Shown: positions 8,103-16,417 of the stretch, piece by piece
Layout: each line of letters starts with the position of its first letter
Position numbering within the stretch: position 1 is the first letter of the stretch
DNA from: Anaerolineales bacterium
GTDB taxonomy: Bacteria; Chloroflexota; Anaerolineae; JAAEKA01
DNA: 64,000 nucleotides
Reading direction: 5' to 3'
Assembly: GCA_020634615.1 (NCBI GenBank)
Contig: JACKBI010000009.1
Span: 186,001-250,000 of the forward strand
The notes under the pieces: generated by a model
The model's database searches: none
What the model was told of the DNA's origin: nothing
The model's input: only the letters and a program-made list of their open reading frames with translations
Made by a program: the position numbers and the translations under genes

Positions 8103-9908
8103 ATGGAAATTAATCGAATTCGCAATTTCTGCATCGTGGCGCACATCGACCACGGGAAGAGCACTCTGGCCGACCGATTGCTGCAGGTTACCGGTACCAT
8201 CTCCGATCGGGAGATGAAGGAACAGGTGCTGGATGACATGGATCTGGAACGGGAGAAAGGCGTCACCATCAAGGCGTCTGCCGTGCGCATGGTATACACC
8301 GCCAGCGATGGCGAGACCTACGAATATAACCTGATCGACACACCTGGCCATGTCGATTTTTCCTACGAAGTCAGCCGTGCCTTGCAGGCCTGCGAAGGCG
8401 CCGTGCTGGTTGTCGACGCGTCTCAGGGCATCGAGGCGCAGACACTGGCCAACCTGTATCTGGCCATGGAAGCTGATCTTGAGATCATTCCGATCATCAA
8501 CAAGATCGATCTGATCTCGGCGCAGCCGGACGAGGTCGCTCAGGAGATCGAGGACCTGATGGGCGTGGCGGCTGAGGATGTGGTGCGCGTGTCGGCCAAG
8601 GAGGGCACCAACGTCGCCGCGGTGCTGGAAGCGGTCGCGAAGCATGTGCCGCCGCCGCGTGGCAACCTCCACCAGCCACTGCGCGCGCTGATCTTCGACA
8701 GCCACTACGACGCGTACAAAGGCGTGATTGCCTACGTGCGGGTGGTGGACGGCTCCATCGAGCCGAACCGCACGCTGCGGCTGATGTCCACGGGTATCCG
8801 TGCCGATCCGCTGGAAACCGGCGTCTTTGCGCCGCGTATGCGGCCGGTGGAAAAGCTGACAGCCGGCGAGGTAGGTTACGTCGCCACCGGCCTCAAGACC
8901 GTGCGCGATCTGGCTGTGGGCGACACGCTGACCTGGGACGATGAACCGGCTGACAAGCCGCTGCCAGGCTATCGACCCATGAAGCCCATGGTGTTTGCCG
9001 GGCTTTATCCCACCGAGAGCGAGGATTACAACCTGTTGCGCGACGCGCTGGAAAAGCTGCAACTCAACGACGCCTCGCTGATCTACCAACCTGAAACCAG
9101 CCAGGCGCTGGGCTTTGGCTTCCGCTGCGGTTTCCTGGGACTGTTTCACATGGAGATCATCCAGGAGCGGCTGGAGCGCGAGTACGACCTCGATATCATC
9201 TTCACTGCTCCCAGCGTCGAGTATCAGGTGACGCTGACCGATGGCACAGAGCTGGTCATCGATAGCCCTGCCGACCTGCCCGACCCCAGCCGCATCGAGG
9301 AGATCCGCGAGCCGTGGGTGCGCATCGAGGTGTTCACCCCCACCGAGTTCATCGGTGCGATTATGGACATGGCGACGCGGCGGCGCGGCGAGTTCATCGC
9401 GCAGGACTACCTGGACCAGCGCCGCGTGCTGCTGAGCTACAAGATTCCCCTCAGCGAGATCCTGACCGAGTTCTTCAACGAACTGAAGGCGCGCACGCGC
9501 GGCTATGCCAGCCTGGACTACCACTTCGACGAATACCGGCCGGCCGACATGGTGCGGCTGGATGTGCTGGTCAACGAGATGCCGGTGGACGCGCTGAGCA
9601 TCATCGTGCACCGCGAGGATGCCTATCGCAAGGGCCAGCGGCTGGTCAGCAAGATGAAGGATGTCATCCCGCGCCAGATGTTCCTGGTGCCGGTGCAGGC
9701 CGCGGTGGGCAACAAGATCATCAGCCGCGCCAACGTCAAGGCGATGCGCAAGGACGTCACCGCCAAGTGCTACGGCGGCGACATCACCCGCAAGCGCAAG
9801 CTGCTGGAGAAGCAGAAAAAGGGCAAGCGGCGCATGAAGATGGTCGGCAGCGTCGAGATTCCCCAGGAAGCCTTCCTCACCGTGTTGCAACTGGACGATG
9901 ACGACTAA
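8103..9908 (+). CDS. lepA: Translation elongation factor 4 (LepA), ribosomal back-translocase GTPase
   Basis: The product has 601 residues, the normal LepA length. It shows the GTPase motifs G1 (AHIDHGKST), G3 (DTPGHVDFSYEV) and G4 (NKIDL), then LepA-specific C-terminal blocks (SLIYQPETSQALGFGFRCGF, YGGDITRKRKLLEKQKKGK). LepA binds the ribosome and is thought to act on stalled or mistranslocated complexes. Its first codons read MEINRIRNFCIVAHIDHG. No strong Shine-Dalgarno precedes the ATG. rsmA follows on the same strand 111 bases later, with small palindromes between. Confidence 0.97.
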   Translation: MEINRIRNFCIVAHIDHGKSTLADRLLQVTGTISDREMKEQVLDDMDLEREKGVTIKASAVRMVYTASDGETYEYNLIDTPGHVDFSYEVSRALQACEGAVLVVDASQGIEAQTLANLYLAMEADLEIIPIINKIDLISAQPDEVAQEIEDLMGVAAEDVVRVSAKEGTNVAAVLEAVAKHVPPPRGNLHQPLRALIFDSHYDAYKGVIAYVRVVDGSIEPNRTLRLMSTGIRADPLETGVFAPRMRPVEKLTAGEVGYVATGLKTVRDLAVGDTLTWDDEPADKPLPGYRPMKPMVFAGLYPTESEDYNLLRDALEKLQLNDASLIYQPETSQALGFGFRCGFLGLFHMEIIQERLEREYDLDIIFTAPSVEYQVTLTDGTELVIDSPADLPDPSRIEEIREPWVRIEVFTPTEFIGAIMDMATRRRGEFIAQDYLDQRRVLLSYKIPLSEILTEFFNELKARTRGYASLDYHFDEYRPADMVRLDVLVNEMPVDALSIIVHREDAYRKGQRLVSKMKDVIPRQMFLVPVQAAVGNKIISRANVKAMRKDVTAKCYGGDITRKRKLLEKQKKGKRRMKMVGSVEIPQEAFLTVLQLDDDD

Positions 9909-9918
9909 CGTGGCCGCA

Positions 9919-10006
9919 CGACTTCGGAAGTCGCCGGGTTAGCTGAAGGAGTTTCTCTTGACCTACGGAAGATGCCCGCCAGGAGCGATCAGCGACTTCC
10001 GCAGTC
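9919..10006. repeat. Inverted copies of a short palindromic element between lepA and rsmA
   Basis: CGACTTCGGAAGTCG (9919-9933) is a perfect 7-base-arm palindrome. A related, degraded copy (GCGACTTCCGCAGTC) lies at 9992-10006 just before rsmA. They resemble the GTAG-x-CGACTT elements described elsewhere in this window. Confidence 0.55.
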
Positions 10007-10019
10007 TGGAGCATAACTG

Positions 10020-10862
10020 ATGGGCAACGAAGCTGTGCGCCTGGGCGAGGTGCTGCGCCGCCACGACCTGCGTCTCAAAAAGGGCCTCGGTCAGAATTTT
10101 CTGGCCGATCCTGTGCATCTTGACCGCATCGTGGCCGCCGCCGAACTGACGTCTGACGACGTGGTGCTGGAGATCGGGCCGGGTGTCGGCACATTGACAG
10201 TGCGGCTGGCTCAGCGGGCCGGCCGTGTCGTCGCCGTGGAACTGGATGCCGCATTATTACCGGTGCTGGCGGAAATGTTGGCTGGCCAGTCCAACGTCAG
10301 CGTGGTACAAGGGGATATCCTGCAATTCGACCCGGCAGTGCTGGTTGGTGAGCAATCCTACAAGGTCGTCGCGAACCTGCCCTACTACATCACCTCGGCA
10401 GCGATACGCCACCTGTTGACTGCCACGCGGCCGCCTGAATTGGTCGTGCTGACCATTCAGCGTGAGGTCGCCCAGCGCATTGTTGCCCATCCCCCGGACA
10501 TGAGCCTGCTAGCTGTCAGCGTACAGTACTATGCCCGACCGGAACTGGTGGCCCGCATCCCGGCCGGCGCGTTCTATCCCCCGCCCAAAGTCGATTCGGC
10601 GATCATTCGTCTGCGCCGCTGGGAGACGCCACCGGTGGAGGTGTCCTCAGACGACCAGTTTTTCGCGGTCGTGAAAGCCGGCTTCGGGCAGCGTCGCAAG
10701 CAGTTGCGCAACTCGCTGGGCAGCGGGCTGAGCATCGGCGGCGATGCGGCGGACCACCTCCTGGCTGCAGCGGGTGTCGATCCCACGCGCCGCGCCGAGA
10801 CGTTGACGCTGGACGAGTGGGCGGCGATTACTCGGGCGAGGCAAACCACGATTGGTTCGTAG
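10020..10862 (+). CDS. rsmA: 16S rRNA (adenine1518-N6/adenine1519-N6)-dimethyltransferase
   Basis: The 280-residue KsgA-family enzyme dimethylates two adenines near the 3' end of 16S rRNA during 30S maturation. Visible motifs are KKGLGQNFL at the N-terminus, the SAM-binding EIGPGVGTLT, and the catalytic NLPYYITSAAI. The C-terminal TLDEWAAITRA is typical of the family. Its stop codon (10860-10862) is supplied by the first TAG of a GTAGTAGG palindromic element, so the last few residues may derive from that insertion. The start has TGGAGC about ten bases upstream. Confidence 0.95.
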   Translation: MGNEAVRLGEVLRRHDLRLKKGLGQNFLADPVHLDRIVAAAELTSDDVVLEIGPGVGTLTVRLAQRAGRVVAVELDAALLPVLAEMLAGQSNVSVVQGDILQFDPAVLVGEQSYKVVANLPYYITSAAIRHLLTATRPPELVVLTIQREVAQRIVAHPPDMSLLAVSVQYYARPELVARIPAGAFYPPPKVDSAIIRLRRWETPPVEVSSDDQFFAVVKAGFGQRRKQLRNSLGSGLSIGGDAADHLLAAAGVDPTRRAETLTLDEWAAITRARQTTIGS

Positions 10863-10904
10863 TAGGCGCTTCAGCGCCGTTCGGGGCTCTGAAGCGCCTA
10901 CTAC
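10859..10904. repeat. Nested palindromic element, family A copy 1
   Basis: GTAGTAGGCGCTTCAGCGCC (10859-10878) faces GGCTCTGAAGCGCCTACTAC (10885-10904). The left arm is itself a hairpin (GGCGCT, TC loop, AGCGCC), so the element is an inverted repeat made of palindromes. The leading TAG ends rsmA. Copies 2 and 3 lie at 13420 and 60733. Confidence 0.85.
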
Positions 10905-10937
10905 GTAACGATATGACGGCAATCAAAGGAGACTGCC

Positions 10938-12083
10938 ATGAATTTTCAATTGACCGACGAACAGGCTGGCCTGCGCCGGCTTGTTCGAGACTTCGTCGAC
11001 AAAGAGATCAAACCGATTGCCGCGCATACTGATGAGAGCGGCGAATTTCCATGGGACACGCTGCGCAAGCTGGGTGGGTTGGGGCTGCTGGGGCTGAATA
11101 TCCCGGAAGCTTACGGCGGCGCCGGTGCGGATCATTTGAGTGCGGCGATTCTGATCGAGGAGATCGGGCGCGGCTGTGGCTCCACCGGGCTGATTGTGGC
11201 AGCGCACCTGGGGTTGGCGTGTGGGCCGCTGAACGCGTTTGGCAATGAAGCGCAGAAGCAGCGTTTCCTGGAACCGCTGGCCAGCGGCCGCGCGATTGGC
11301 TGTCTGGCGCTGACGGAACCGGGCGCCGGGTCGGATCTCGCCGGCGGCGTGCGCACTTTCGCCGAGTTGCGAGGTGGTGAATGGGTCATCAACGGTAGCA
11401 AGATGTGGCTGACCAACGGCGCTGAGGCTGAGACGGCCATTCTGCTTTGTCGCACCGACCGTACAGGTGGCAGCCGCAGCTTGAGCCAGATCATCGCACC
11501 CACCAATACGCCGGGCATCACCTTTGGCAAGCCGGAGCGTAAGATGGGACTCAACGGCAGCCACACCTATGCGGTCAGTCTGGAAGACGTGCGGGTGCCC
11601 GCGGAGAACTTGCTGGGAGAGGAAGGATGTGGGTTGCAGCAAACGCTGGAGGTTTTGGACGGCGGGCGGATCGGCATCGGTGCGCTGAGTGTCGGGTTGG
11701 CGCAAGCGGCCTACGAGGCGGCCATGAGCTACGCACAGGAACGCATCACGTTTGGCGCCCCGTTGACGCGGCATCAAGCGATTCAGTTCAAGATCGCCGA
11801 CATGGCGACGCAGATCGACGCGGCGCGTTTGCTGGTTTGGCGGGCGGCCTGGCTGCGCGATCAGGGCCAGCCTTATACGCTGGAAGCCGCTCAGGCCAAG
11901 CTGTTTGCAACGGAGATGGCGGAGAAAGTGTGCTACGAGGCGATCCAGATCCACGGCGGCTATGGCTATAGCCGCGACTATCCGGTGGAGCGGATCTATC
12001 GCGACAACCGGCTGATGGCTATCGGCGAGGGCACCAGCGAGATCCAGCGGCTGGTGATTGCGCGCCGGGTGCTGGGTTTGTAG
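10938..12083 (+). CDS. Acyl-CoA dehydrogenase
   Basis: The 381-residue FAD flavoprotein oxidises an acyl-CoA to the 2,3-enoyl-CoA and passes electrons to ETF. Visible features are the N-terminal helical domain (MNFQLTDEQAGLRRLVRDFV), LALTEPGAGSD (FAD/substrate region), MWLTNGAEA, and the C-terminal QIHGGYGYSRDYPVERIYRD followed by IGEGTSEIQ. That last Glu is at the catalytic base position of short/medium-chain members. AAAGGAG at 10926-10932 fixes the ATG. No ETF or thiolase is adjacent, so the substrate is unknown. It converges with the potassium channel gene. Confidence 0.9.
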   Translation: MNFQLTDEQAGLRRLVRDFVDKEIKPIAAHTDESGEFPWDTLRKLGGLGLLGLNIPEAYGGAGADHLSAAILIEEIGRGCGSTGLIVAAHLGLACGPLNAFGNEAQKQRFLEPLASGRAIGCLALTEPGAGSDLAGGVRTFAELRGGEWVINGSKMWLTNGAEAETAILLCRTDRTGGSRSLSQIIAPTNTPGITFGKPERKMGLNGSHTYAVSLEDVRVPAENLLGEEGCGLQQTLEVLDGGRIGIGALSVGLAQAAYEAAMSYAQERITFGAPLTRHQAIQFKIADMATQIDAARLLVWRAAWLRDQGQPYTLEAAQAKLFATEMAEKVCYEAIQIHGGYGYSRDYPVERIYRDNRLMAIGEGTSEIQRLVIARRVLGL

Positions 12084-12100
12084 ACCGCGGATGGTTGTGA

Positions 12101-12949
12101 CTACGTGTCGGGCTCTCCAGGCGGCGCATCAGCGCCGTCATTAGCGACCGGTTGCGCTGCTGTCAGATGTTCGACGCGGGCTGTCAGCCTTTCCAGCTTG
12201 TTCATCAGCGCTTCGTAATCAGCGTGGGAAATCCCAGGATCAGACGGCTGGTCGATGCTTGATTGTGGTCTCAGGAACCAATGGGCGAAGTAGCTGGTCA
12301 GCACTGTGAACAAGCCTACCCCCGCCACCATGACCAGGACAGCGATCAGTCGCCCGGCGGTTGTGACAGGATACTGGTCACCGTAGCCAACGGTTGCCAC
12401 GGTCACCAAGGCCCACCAGATGGCGTCATTGGCATCGACGATGTTGGCGCTGGTTGACTTTGCTTCGGCGCCGAGTATCAACGTGCTGCCAAGTTCCAGC
12501 ACGATAATGACAAAGAATATGGCAATGAGCAGGGTACTCTGTGCCCGGCGCATGACGACCACCTTGCCCATTGCCTCAATATCTTGGCGCTGGAGGTTCC
12601 TCAACATCCGATAGCTTGTTGCCAGACGCACAAGAATGATAAAGGGGATCGGCAGGCTTCCAAGCAGAATGAGCCAGAAGCCGATCTGGTGTTCCAAGAC
12701 GCGGTGTCTGCGGAACCGCACCAGTCGCCGTACCGCATCCGCAATCAGTACAAGACTGATGAGCAGGAAGAAAACGATGATTACGGATCGTTGCGGTTCC
12801 TCAAGCAGGACGATCAGCAGCGAGTTGACGATCTGTAGCAGCGCCAAGCCGATGATAAAGAACTGGTAGTTGGTGTCAACGATCAGTTCCTCTTCTTCGG
12901 ACTGGAATCTGTCGCCGTTGGGGTCGGGTGTTAGCATTGCGGTTGCCAT
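12101..12949 (-). CDS. Voltage-gated-type potassium channel protein
   Basis: The 282-residue integral membrane protein has several predicted helices, then the selectivity filter TVATVGYGDQYP and a final pore helix (GRLIAVLVMVAGVGLFTVLTS). The four helices before the pore suggest a six-helix Kv-like subunit rather than a two-helix one. The C-terminal ~45 residues form a short coiled coil (MNKLERLTARVEHLTA) that may drive tetramer assembly. The start at 12949 has AAGGAGG eight bases upstream; a longer frame to 13021 lacks one. No TrkA-type gating domain is fused. Confidence 0.85.
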   Translation of the reverse strand: MATAMLTPDPNGDRFQSEEEELIVDTNYQFFIIGLALLQIVNSLLIVLLEEPQRSVIIVFFLLISLVLIADAVRRLVRFRRHRVLEHQIGFWLILLGSLPIPFIILVRLATSYRMLRNLQRQDIEAMGKVVVMRRAQSTLLIAIFFVIIVLELGSTLILGAEAKSTSANIVDANDAIWWALVTVATVGYGDQYPVTTAGRLIAVLVMVAGVGLFTVLTSYFAHWFLRPQSSIDQPSDPGISHADYEALMNKLERLTARVEHLTAAQPVANDGADAPPGEPDT

Positions 12950-13126
12950 CAAGCCTCCTTGTTTGCCGGCAAGAGTTAGTCTGGCCCATTGTAGCGTCGC
13001 GGGCGGGTCAGAGCAAGTCAATGCACCAGGCCGTCCCGAACCGGAGCTGTGCCTGATGGCTAATCGAGCCGCTCAACATGACAGTTACGGGATTTCTGAG
13101 AAGCCCTAGCGCGCCCGTCCGCTGGC

Positions 13127-13155
13127 TTGATTTTTGCGGTCGTAGGGGGTATACT
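13127..13155 (+). promoter_or_regulatory. Sigma-70-like promoter for the FmdB-type gene
   Basis: TTGATT (13127-13132), a 17-base spacer and TATACT (13150-13155) point to the small gene at 13188. Confidence 0.6.
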
Positions 13156-13187
13156 TCACGCCAGTTCAATGCGAGGTACCTGAAGAC

Positions 13188-13391
13188 ATGCCAATCTATG
13201 AATATCAGTGCGACAGTTGCGGCGTTCACTTTGAGCGCCGACAATCTTTTTCAGACAACAGCACACCTAGCTGCCCCAACGGCCACGCCGCAGTTCACCG
13301 CATCTATAGCGTGCCCGGCGTTGTCTTCAAGGGGTCAGGCTGGTACGTGAATGACAGCCGCAAGTCTGGCGCGAAGAGCAACTCAGACTAG
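13188..13391 (+). CDS. FmdB-family small zinc ribbon protein
   Basis: The 67-residue protein starts MPIYEYQCDSCGVHFERRQS, the classic start of putative regulatory FmdB proteins. The first knuckle is CDSC; the second is CPNGH rather than the usual C-x2-C, so the metal site may be Cys3-His or incomplete. The family often sits beside C1 or amide metabolism genes, but that association does not hold here. GAGGT lies about ten bases before the ATG, and a clear promoter is upstream. The function is unknown; it may bind nucleic acid or protein. Confidence 0.8.
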   Translation: MPIYEYQCDSCGVHFERRQSFSDNSTPSCPNGHAAVHRIYSVPGVVFKGSGWYVNDSRKSGAKSNSD

Positions 13392-13419
13392 ACAGTACCA
13401 AGCGCGTAGTTTCGGGTTC

Positions 13420-13475
13420 GTAGTAGCGACTTCAGTCGCTCTGGGCCCGCCAGAAGCGACTGAGGTCGCTACTAC
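13420..13475. repeat. Nested palindromic element, family A copy 2
   Basis: GTAGTAGCGACTTCAGTCGC (13420-13439) faces GCGACTGAGGTCGCTACTAC (13456-13475). The left arm is a hairpin with a TC loop (GCGACT/AGTCGC). Relative to copies 1 and 3 the stem bases differ but pairing is kept. Like the others it is preceded by GTTC. Confidence 0.85.
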
Positions 13476-13487
13476 AAACTGTCACTG

Positions 13488-13527
13488 ACGCAAAAGAGGC
13501 CCCATCGCGATGGGGCCTCTTTTGCGT
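13488..13527. terminator. Bidirectional intrinsic terminator between the FmdB-type gene and recF
   Basis: A perfect palindrome with 20-base arms, centred on CGCG at about 13507. The core GAGGCCCCATCG/CGATGGGGCCTC is flanked by AAAA on the left and TTTT on the right, so it can end transcription from both sides. It serves the convergent FmdB-type gene and recF. Confidence 0.9.
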
Positions 13528-13569
13528 TCCAGTCCGCGAGAGTCGCGGCTTGTGTTGCCGGGGAGCGTA

Positions 13570-14841
13570 TCAATCGTCCACGTTGCCAGCCGGCTCCTGT
13601 GCATCCTCATCGCTCTCCACAAGGCGGCCATCAGCAACGCGATAACAGCGCGCCGCCGAGCGAAACAGCGGGGTGAAATCGTTCCAGTCGGTCGTGGTGA
13701 CAACAGCCTGCTCGACGCCTTGCAGCGCCTCCAGTAACATGCTGCGCCGGCTGCTGTCCAGTTCGGACATCACGTCGTCCAGCAGCAACAAGGGCGGCGC
13801 GCCCAAGGTCCGCTGCATGATGGCCACCTCGGCCAGCTTGACAGCCAGAGCGGCTGTGCGCTGCTGGCCGCGGCTGCCAAAGGTGCGCAGGTTGCGCCCC
13901 TGGGCGACGAAACCGATGTCGTCACGGTGTGGCCCGACCAGCGACATGCCGGCCGCGACCTCCCTGCTCCGCCCGCGCGCCAGTTCCTTCTGAAACACCG
14001 CCGCGATCTCCTGCTGATCGTGGGTCATGAAGACCTGCGCCGATTCGGCGAACCAGCCGTCATCGTCGGTGTATGCAGGTTCTGCGCCGTTGCCCTGATC
14101 GTTGGACAGCCCGTCGACGCTGGCAAGGTATTGAACGTGCAGTCGTTCTCGGCCCTCGGTCAGCGCCTGCTGGCGCAAGTTGGCTTCGGCTTCCAGATCA
14201 GCCAGAAAAGCTGCCCGGCGGGCCATCAGCACGCTCCCATGATCCACCAGCTGCTCGTCCCAGAAGGCCAACTGCTCGCGGCTGCCTCCTCGTTCGCGCA
14301 GCGACTTGAGCAGCGCGTTTCTCTGTTGCAGCACCTTGTTGTAGGCGCTGAGCGAGCGGCAATATTCCCCGGACATCTGACACAGCGCGATGTCCATGTA
14401 GCGTCTGCGAACGCTCGGCGAGCCGGAAATCAGCTCGATGTCCTGCGGCAGAAATAGGACGGTCGGCATCTGGCCGACCAGATCGATGGCGCGCTTGTTG
14501 ACGCCGTTGATCCGGACTTCTTTGCGCAGTTGCGGGCTGCCCGAGGCGCTGGCGCCGATCTGCATCAACGTGATTTCGACCCGCTGCTTGCGATTGGCGA
14601 AATTCAGATCCGCGACCAGCCGCGAAAAGGGCAGCGGCTCGTCCCACGCCAGCCAGTTGACCAGTTCCCGCTCCGCCGATGCCAGCAACGAACGCGAGGT
14701 CGAGAGAAACGCCATCGCCTCCAGGAAACTGGTCTTGCCCTGCGCGTTCTCGCCTTGCAACAGAGTGATACCGGGCGAGAGGTCGATCTCCAGCCGGCTG
14801 TAGTTGCGGAAGTTGGTCAGCGAAAGATGTGCCAGGTACAC
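13570..14841 (-). CDS. recF: DNA replication/repair protein RecF
   Basis: The 423-residue ABC-type ATPase helps load RecA at gaps and stalled forks with RecO and RecR. It has MYLAHLSLTNFRNYSRLEI at the N-terminus, Walker A (LLQGENAQGKTSFLE), the signature/mid region SLVGPHRDDIGF and RTFGSRGQQRT, and Walker B (LLLLDDVMSELD). The start is GTG at 14841. It lies downstream of dnaN on the same strand, as in many bacteria, but an intrinsic-terminator-like hairpin separates them. No dnaA or gyrB is adjacent. Confidence 0.95.
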   Translation of the reverse strand: MYLAHLSLTNFRNYSRLEIDLSPGITLLQGENAQGKTSFLEAMAFLSTSRSLLASAERELVNWLAWDEPLPFSRLVADLNFANRKQRVEITLMQIGASASGSPQLRKEVRINGVNKRAIDLVGQMPTVLFLPQDIELISGSPSVRRRYMDIALCQMSGEYCRSLSAYNKVLQQRNALLKSLRERGGSREQLAFWDEQLVDHGSVLMARRAAFLADLEAEANLRQQALTEGRERLHVQYLASVDGLSNDQGNGAEPAYTDDDGWFAESAQVFMTHDQQEIAAVFQKELARGRSREVAAGMSLVGPHRDDIGFVAQGRNLRTFGSRGQQRTAALAVKLAEVAIMQRTLGAPPLLLLDDVMSELDSSRRSMLLEALQGVEQAVVTTTDWNDFTPLFRSAARCYRVADGRLVESDEDAQEPAGNVDD

Positions 14842-14863
14842 GTGAAAAATGTGGTGTGACTAA

Positions 14864-14892
14864 AACCGCCAGGCGTTCAAGACCTGGCGGTT
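14864..14892 (-). terminator. Hairpin between dnaN and recF, probable terminator or attenuator
   Basis: AACCGCCAGG (14864-14873) pairs with CCTGGCGGTT (14883-14892) around a nine-base loop. Read on the minus strand, downstream of dnaN, the left arm ends in TTTTAG, a short U run. It could reduce recF expression relative to dnaN. Confidence 0.65.
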
Positions 14893-14915
14893 CGGGGAAT
14901 CGGAGCAGCGACGAA

Positions 14916-16067
14916 TCAGCGGTTGAGGTGCATGGGCATGACGACGCACGTAAACTCGTCCGGACCGACACCAACGGGGCGAACTACGCCCGGCGCACTG
15001 GCTCTCGTCGTTTCCAGCGTGATCTGCGGGTGATCCACCACGTTGAGCAGGTCGATCACATAACGCCCGTTGAAGGCGATTTCCGCTTCCGGTCCTTCGA
15101 CTGCTACGTCAAGATTCGCCAGGTTGTCGCCCGACTCGGACGACTGCGATGTCATGGTAAGCATGCCGGGAGCCCCGTTGGCGCCGGGCGCGATCTGGAA
15201 GCGCACCATGTTGTTGCTATCGCGCGAGAAAAGCGTGGCCAGTTTCAGCGCCCGCAGCAGCGGCTGGGTGTCAATGACCGTCCGGGTGGCATGGGCCTTG
15301 GGAATAATCGCTTCGTAGCTGGGGAAGTTCGCGTCGATCAGTTGCGTCACCAGCGCAACGTCGGGCATGGAGAACAACACCTGGTTGCGCTCCTCGATGA
15401 CGCTGACGGTGACGGTCTGCTCGCCGTCGGATGGCAGCAGGCCGATGATGCGGCTGACTTCCTGCAACGCCCGTGCCGGGATGATAACCTGCACCGGCGC
15501 TCCGGTATCTTTTCCAAGATCCACACTGCGCACGGACAGGCGGAACCCGTCAGTGGCGGCCATGGTCAACCGACCCTTTTCGAGACGCGTGCTGACGCCG
15601 GTCAATGTGGGGCGGCTCTCGTCGGTTGCGGCAGCAAACACCACCTGGTTGATCATCTGGCGAAACGCGGCTGCGTCCATCACAGCGACATGGTCATCCG
15701 AAGCGTTCGGGAAGATCGGAAACTCCGCGGCGTCGATCCCTTTGAGGTTGGTGTCGTAGCGCGCACACTTGAGATTCAGCATCTGTGTGCGTACGACATA
15801 ATCCATGTCGATGCGTTCGGCCGGCAGTTGGCTGACGAAGTCGCTGAGCAGGCGCGCCGGAATCGTGACCGCGCCATCGTCTTCCACCATCGCACCGATC
15901 CAGCAGGTGATTCCGATTTCGAGGTTGGTTGCGGCCAGCCGCAGACGCCCCTCATCGGTCGCCAGCAGAATGTTGCCCAACACGGGCATGGTGCTGCGAG
16001 GCATGACAGCCCGGCCAACTATCGACATGCCCCGGCTCAGGTTCTCTTGCAAACAGGATACGCGCAC
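14916..16067 (-). CDS. dnaN: DNA polymerase III beta subunit (sliding clamp)
   Basis: The 383-residue protein forms the dimeric ring that tethers polymerase III to DNA. It shows the three-domain clamp pattern: VSCLQENLSRGMSIVGRAV at the start, NLEIGITCWI, FPNASDDHVAVMDAAAFRQM in the middle domain, NGRYVIDLLNVV and the C-terminal FTCVVMPMHLNR, with the VMPM core of the clamp C-terminus. The GTG at 16067 has GGAGGT six bases upstream, so it is preferred over a TTG at 16097. The upstream neighbour is a divergent glycosyltransferase, not dnaA. Confidence 0.95.
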   Translation of the reverse strand: MRVSCLQENLSRGMSIVGRAVMPRSTMPVLGNILLATDEGRLRLAATNLEIGITCWIGAMVEDDGAVTIPARLLSDFVSQLPAERIDMDYVVRTQMLNLKCARYDTNLKGIDAAEFPIFPNASDDHVAVMDAAAFRQMINQVVFAAATDESRPTLTGVSTRLEKGRLTMAATDGFRLSVRSVDLGKDTGAPVQVIIPARALQEVSRIIGLLPSDGEQTVTVSVIEERNQVLFSMPDVALVTQLIDANFPSYEAIIPKAHATRTVIDTQPLLRALKLATLFSRDSNNMVRFQIAPGANGAPGMLTMTSQSSESGDNLANLDVAVEGPEAEIAFNGRYVIDLLNVVDHPQITLETTRASAPGVVRPVGVGPDEFTCVVMPMHLNR

Positions 16068-16180
16068 GGAACGACCTCCAACTAGGATTGAAACCAATGG
16101 GATTATAGCGAAAGATGAAGCGGGTCAAGTATACCATTGCTCTGAAATTTCTGCCAGAAGTGAATCGCAATGTCCGGCGC

Positions 16181-16344
16181 GGCTGGTCGGGTCTTGGGAA
16201 TCCCCACACTGAACTGTGGGGCTGGTGCGGCGCTCTGATTCAGCGACATCTTTCAAGGTGTGGGGCCGCCACAAGCGCACGTCCCCGCGTTGAGCGAGGC
16301 TGGTCGGGTTGTGGGAATCCCCACACTGAACTGTGGGGCTGGTG
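16181..16344. repeat. Two 47-base direct repeats, each with a hairpin
   Basis: Copies at 16181-16227 and 16298-16344 start GGCTGGTCGGG and end GGGGCTGGTG, with two differences between them. Each contains CCCCACACTGAACTGTGGGG, a stem of seven bases. In copy 2 an alternative stem, TGTGGGAATCCCCACA, overlaps it, so two hairpins compete. The 70 bases between the copies are not repeated. Confidence 0.85.
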
Positions 16345-16379
16345 ACGCGCTCCGGTCCAACCCTTCCTGGGTAACTCTC

Positions 16380-16408
16380 TTGTCGATTCCCCCTCCCCAG
16401 AGTACAAT
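16380..16408 (+). promoter_or_regulatory. Promoter placing transcription start at or next to the glycosyltransferase ATG
   Basis: TTGTCG (16380-16385), a 17-base spacer and TACAAT (16403-16408). The ATG is at 16418, nine bases after the -10, so the mRNA is probably leaderless or nearly so. No Shine-Dalgarno is present. Confidence 0.55.
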
Positions 16409-16417
16409 AGGCCCGCT

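Larger units (their letters stand above)
16068..16417. other. Divergent intergenic region between dnaN and the glycosyltransferase (350 bases)
   Basis: There is no gene here. It holds two 47-base direct repeats (16181-16227 and 16298-16344) and the promoter of the glycosyltransferase. I looked for DnaA boxes (TTATCCACA-like), because dnaN-recF often lies near the origin, and saw none. Confidence 0.6.

Noticed and set aside
8103..9890. Long minus-strand frame opposite lepA (about 630 codons)
   Set aside because: It is the mirror of a clearly coding GC-rich gene; the product is rich in His, Gln, Val and Ala with no known motif.
16181..16344. CRISPR array from two direct repeats
   Set aside because: Only two copies of 47 bases with a 70-base gap, strongly self-complementary and no cas genes; does not fit an array.
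16068..16417. Replication origin next to dnaN and recF
   Set aside because: No DnaA boxes, no AT-rich unwinding stretch and no dnaA gene nearby; skew cannot be computed here.
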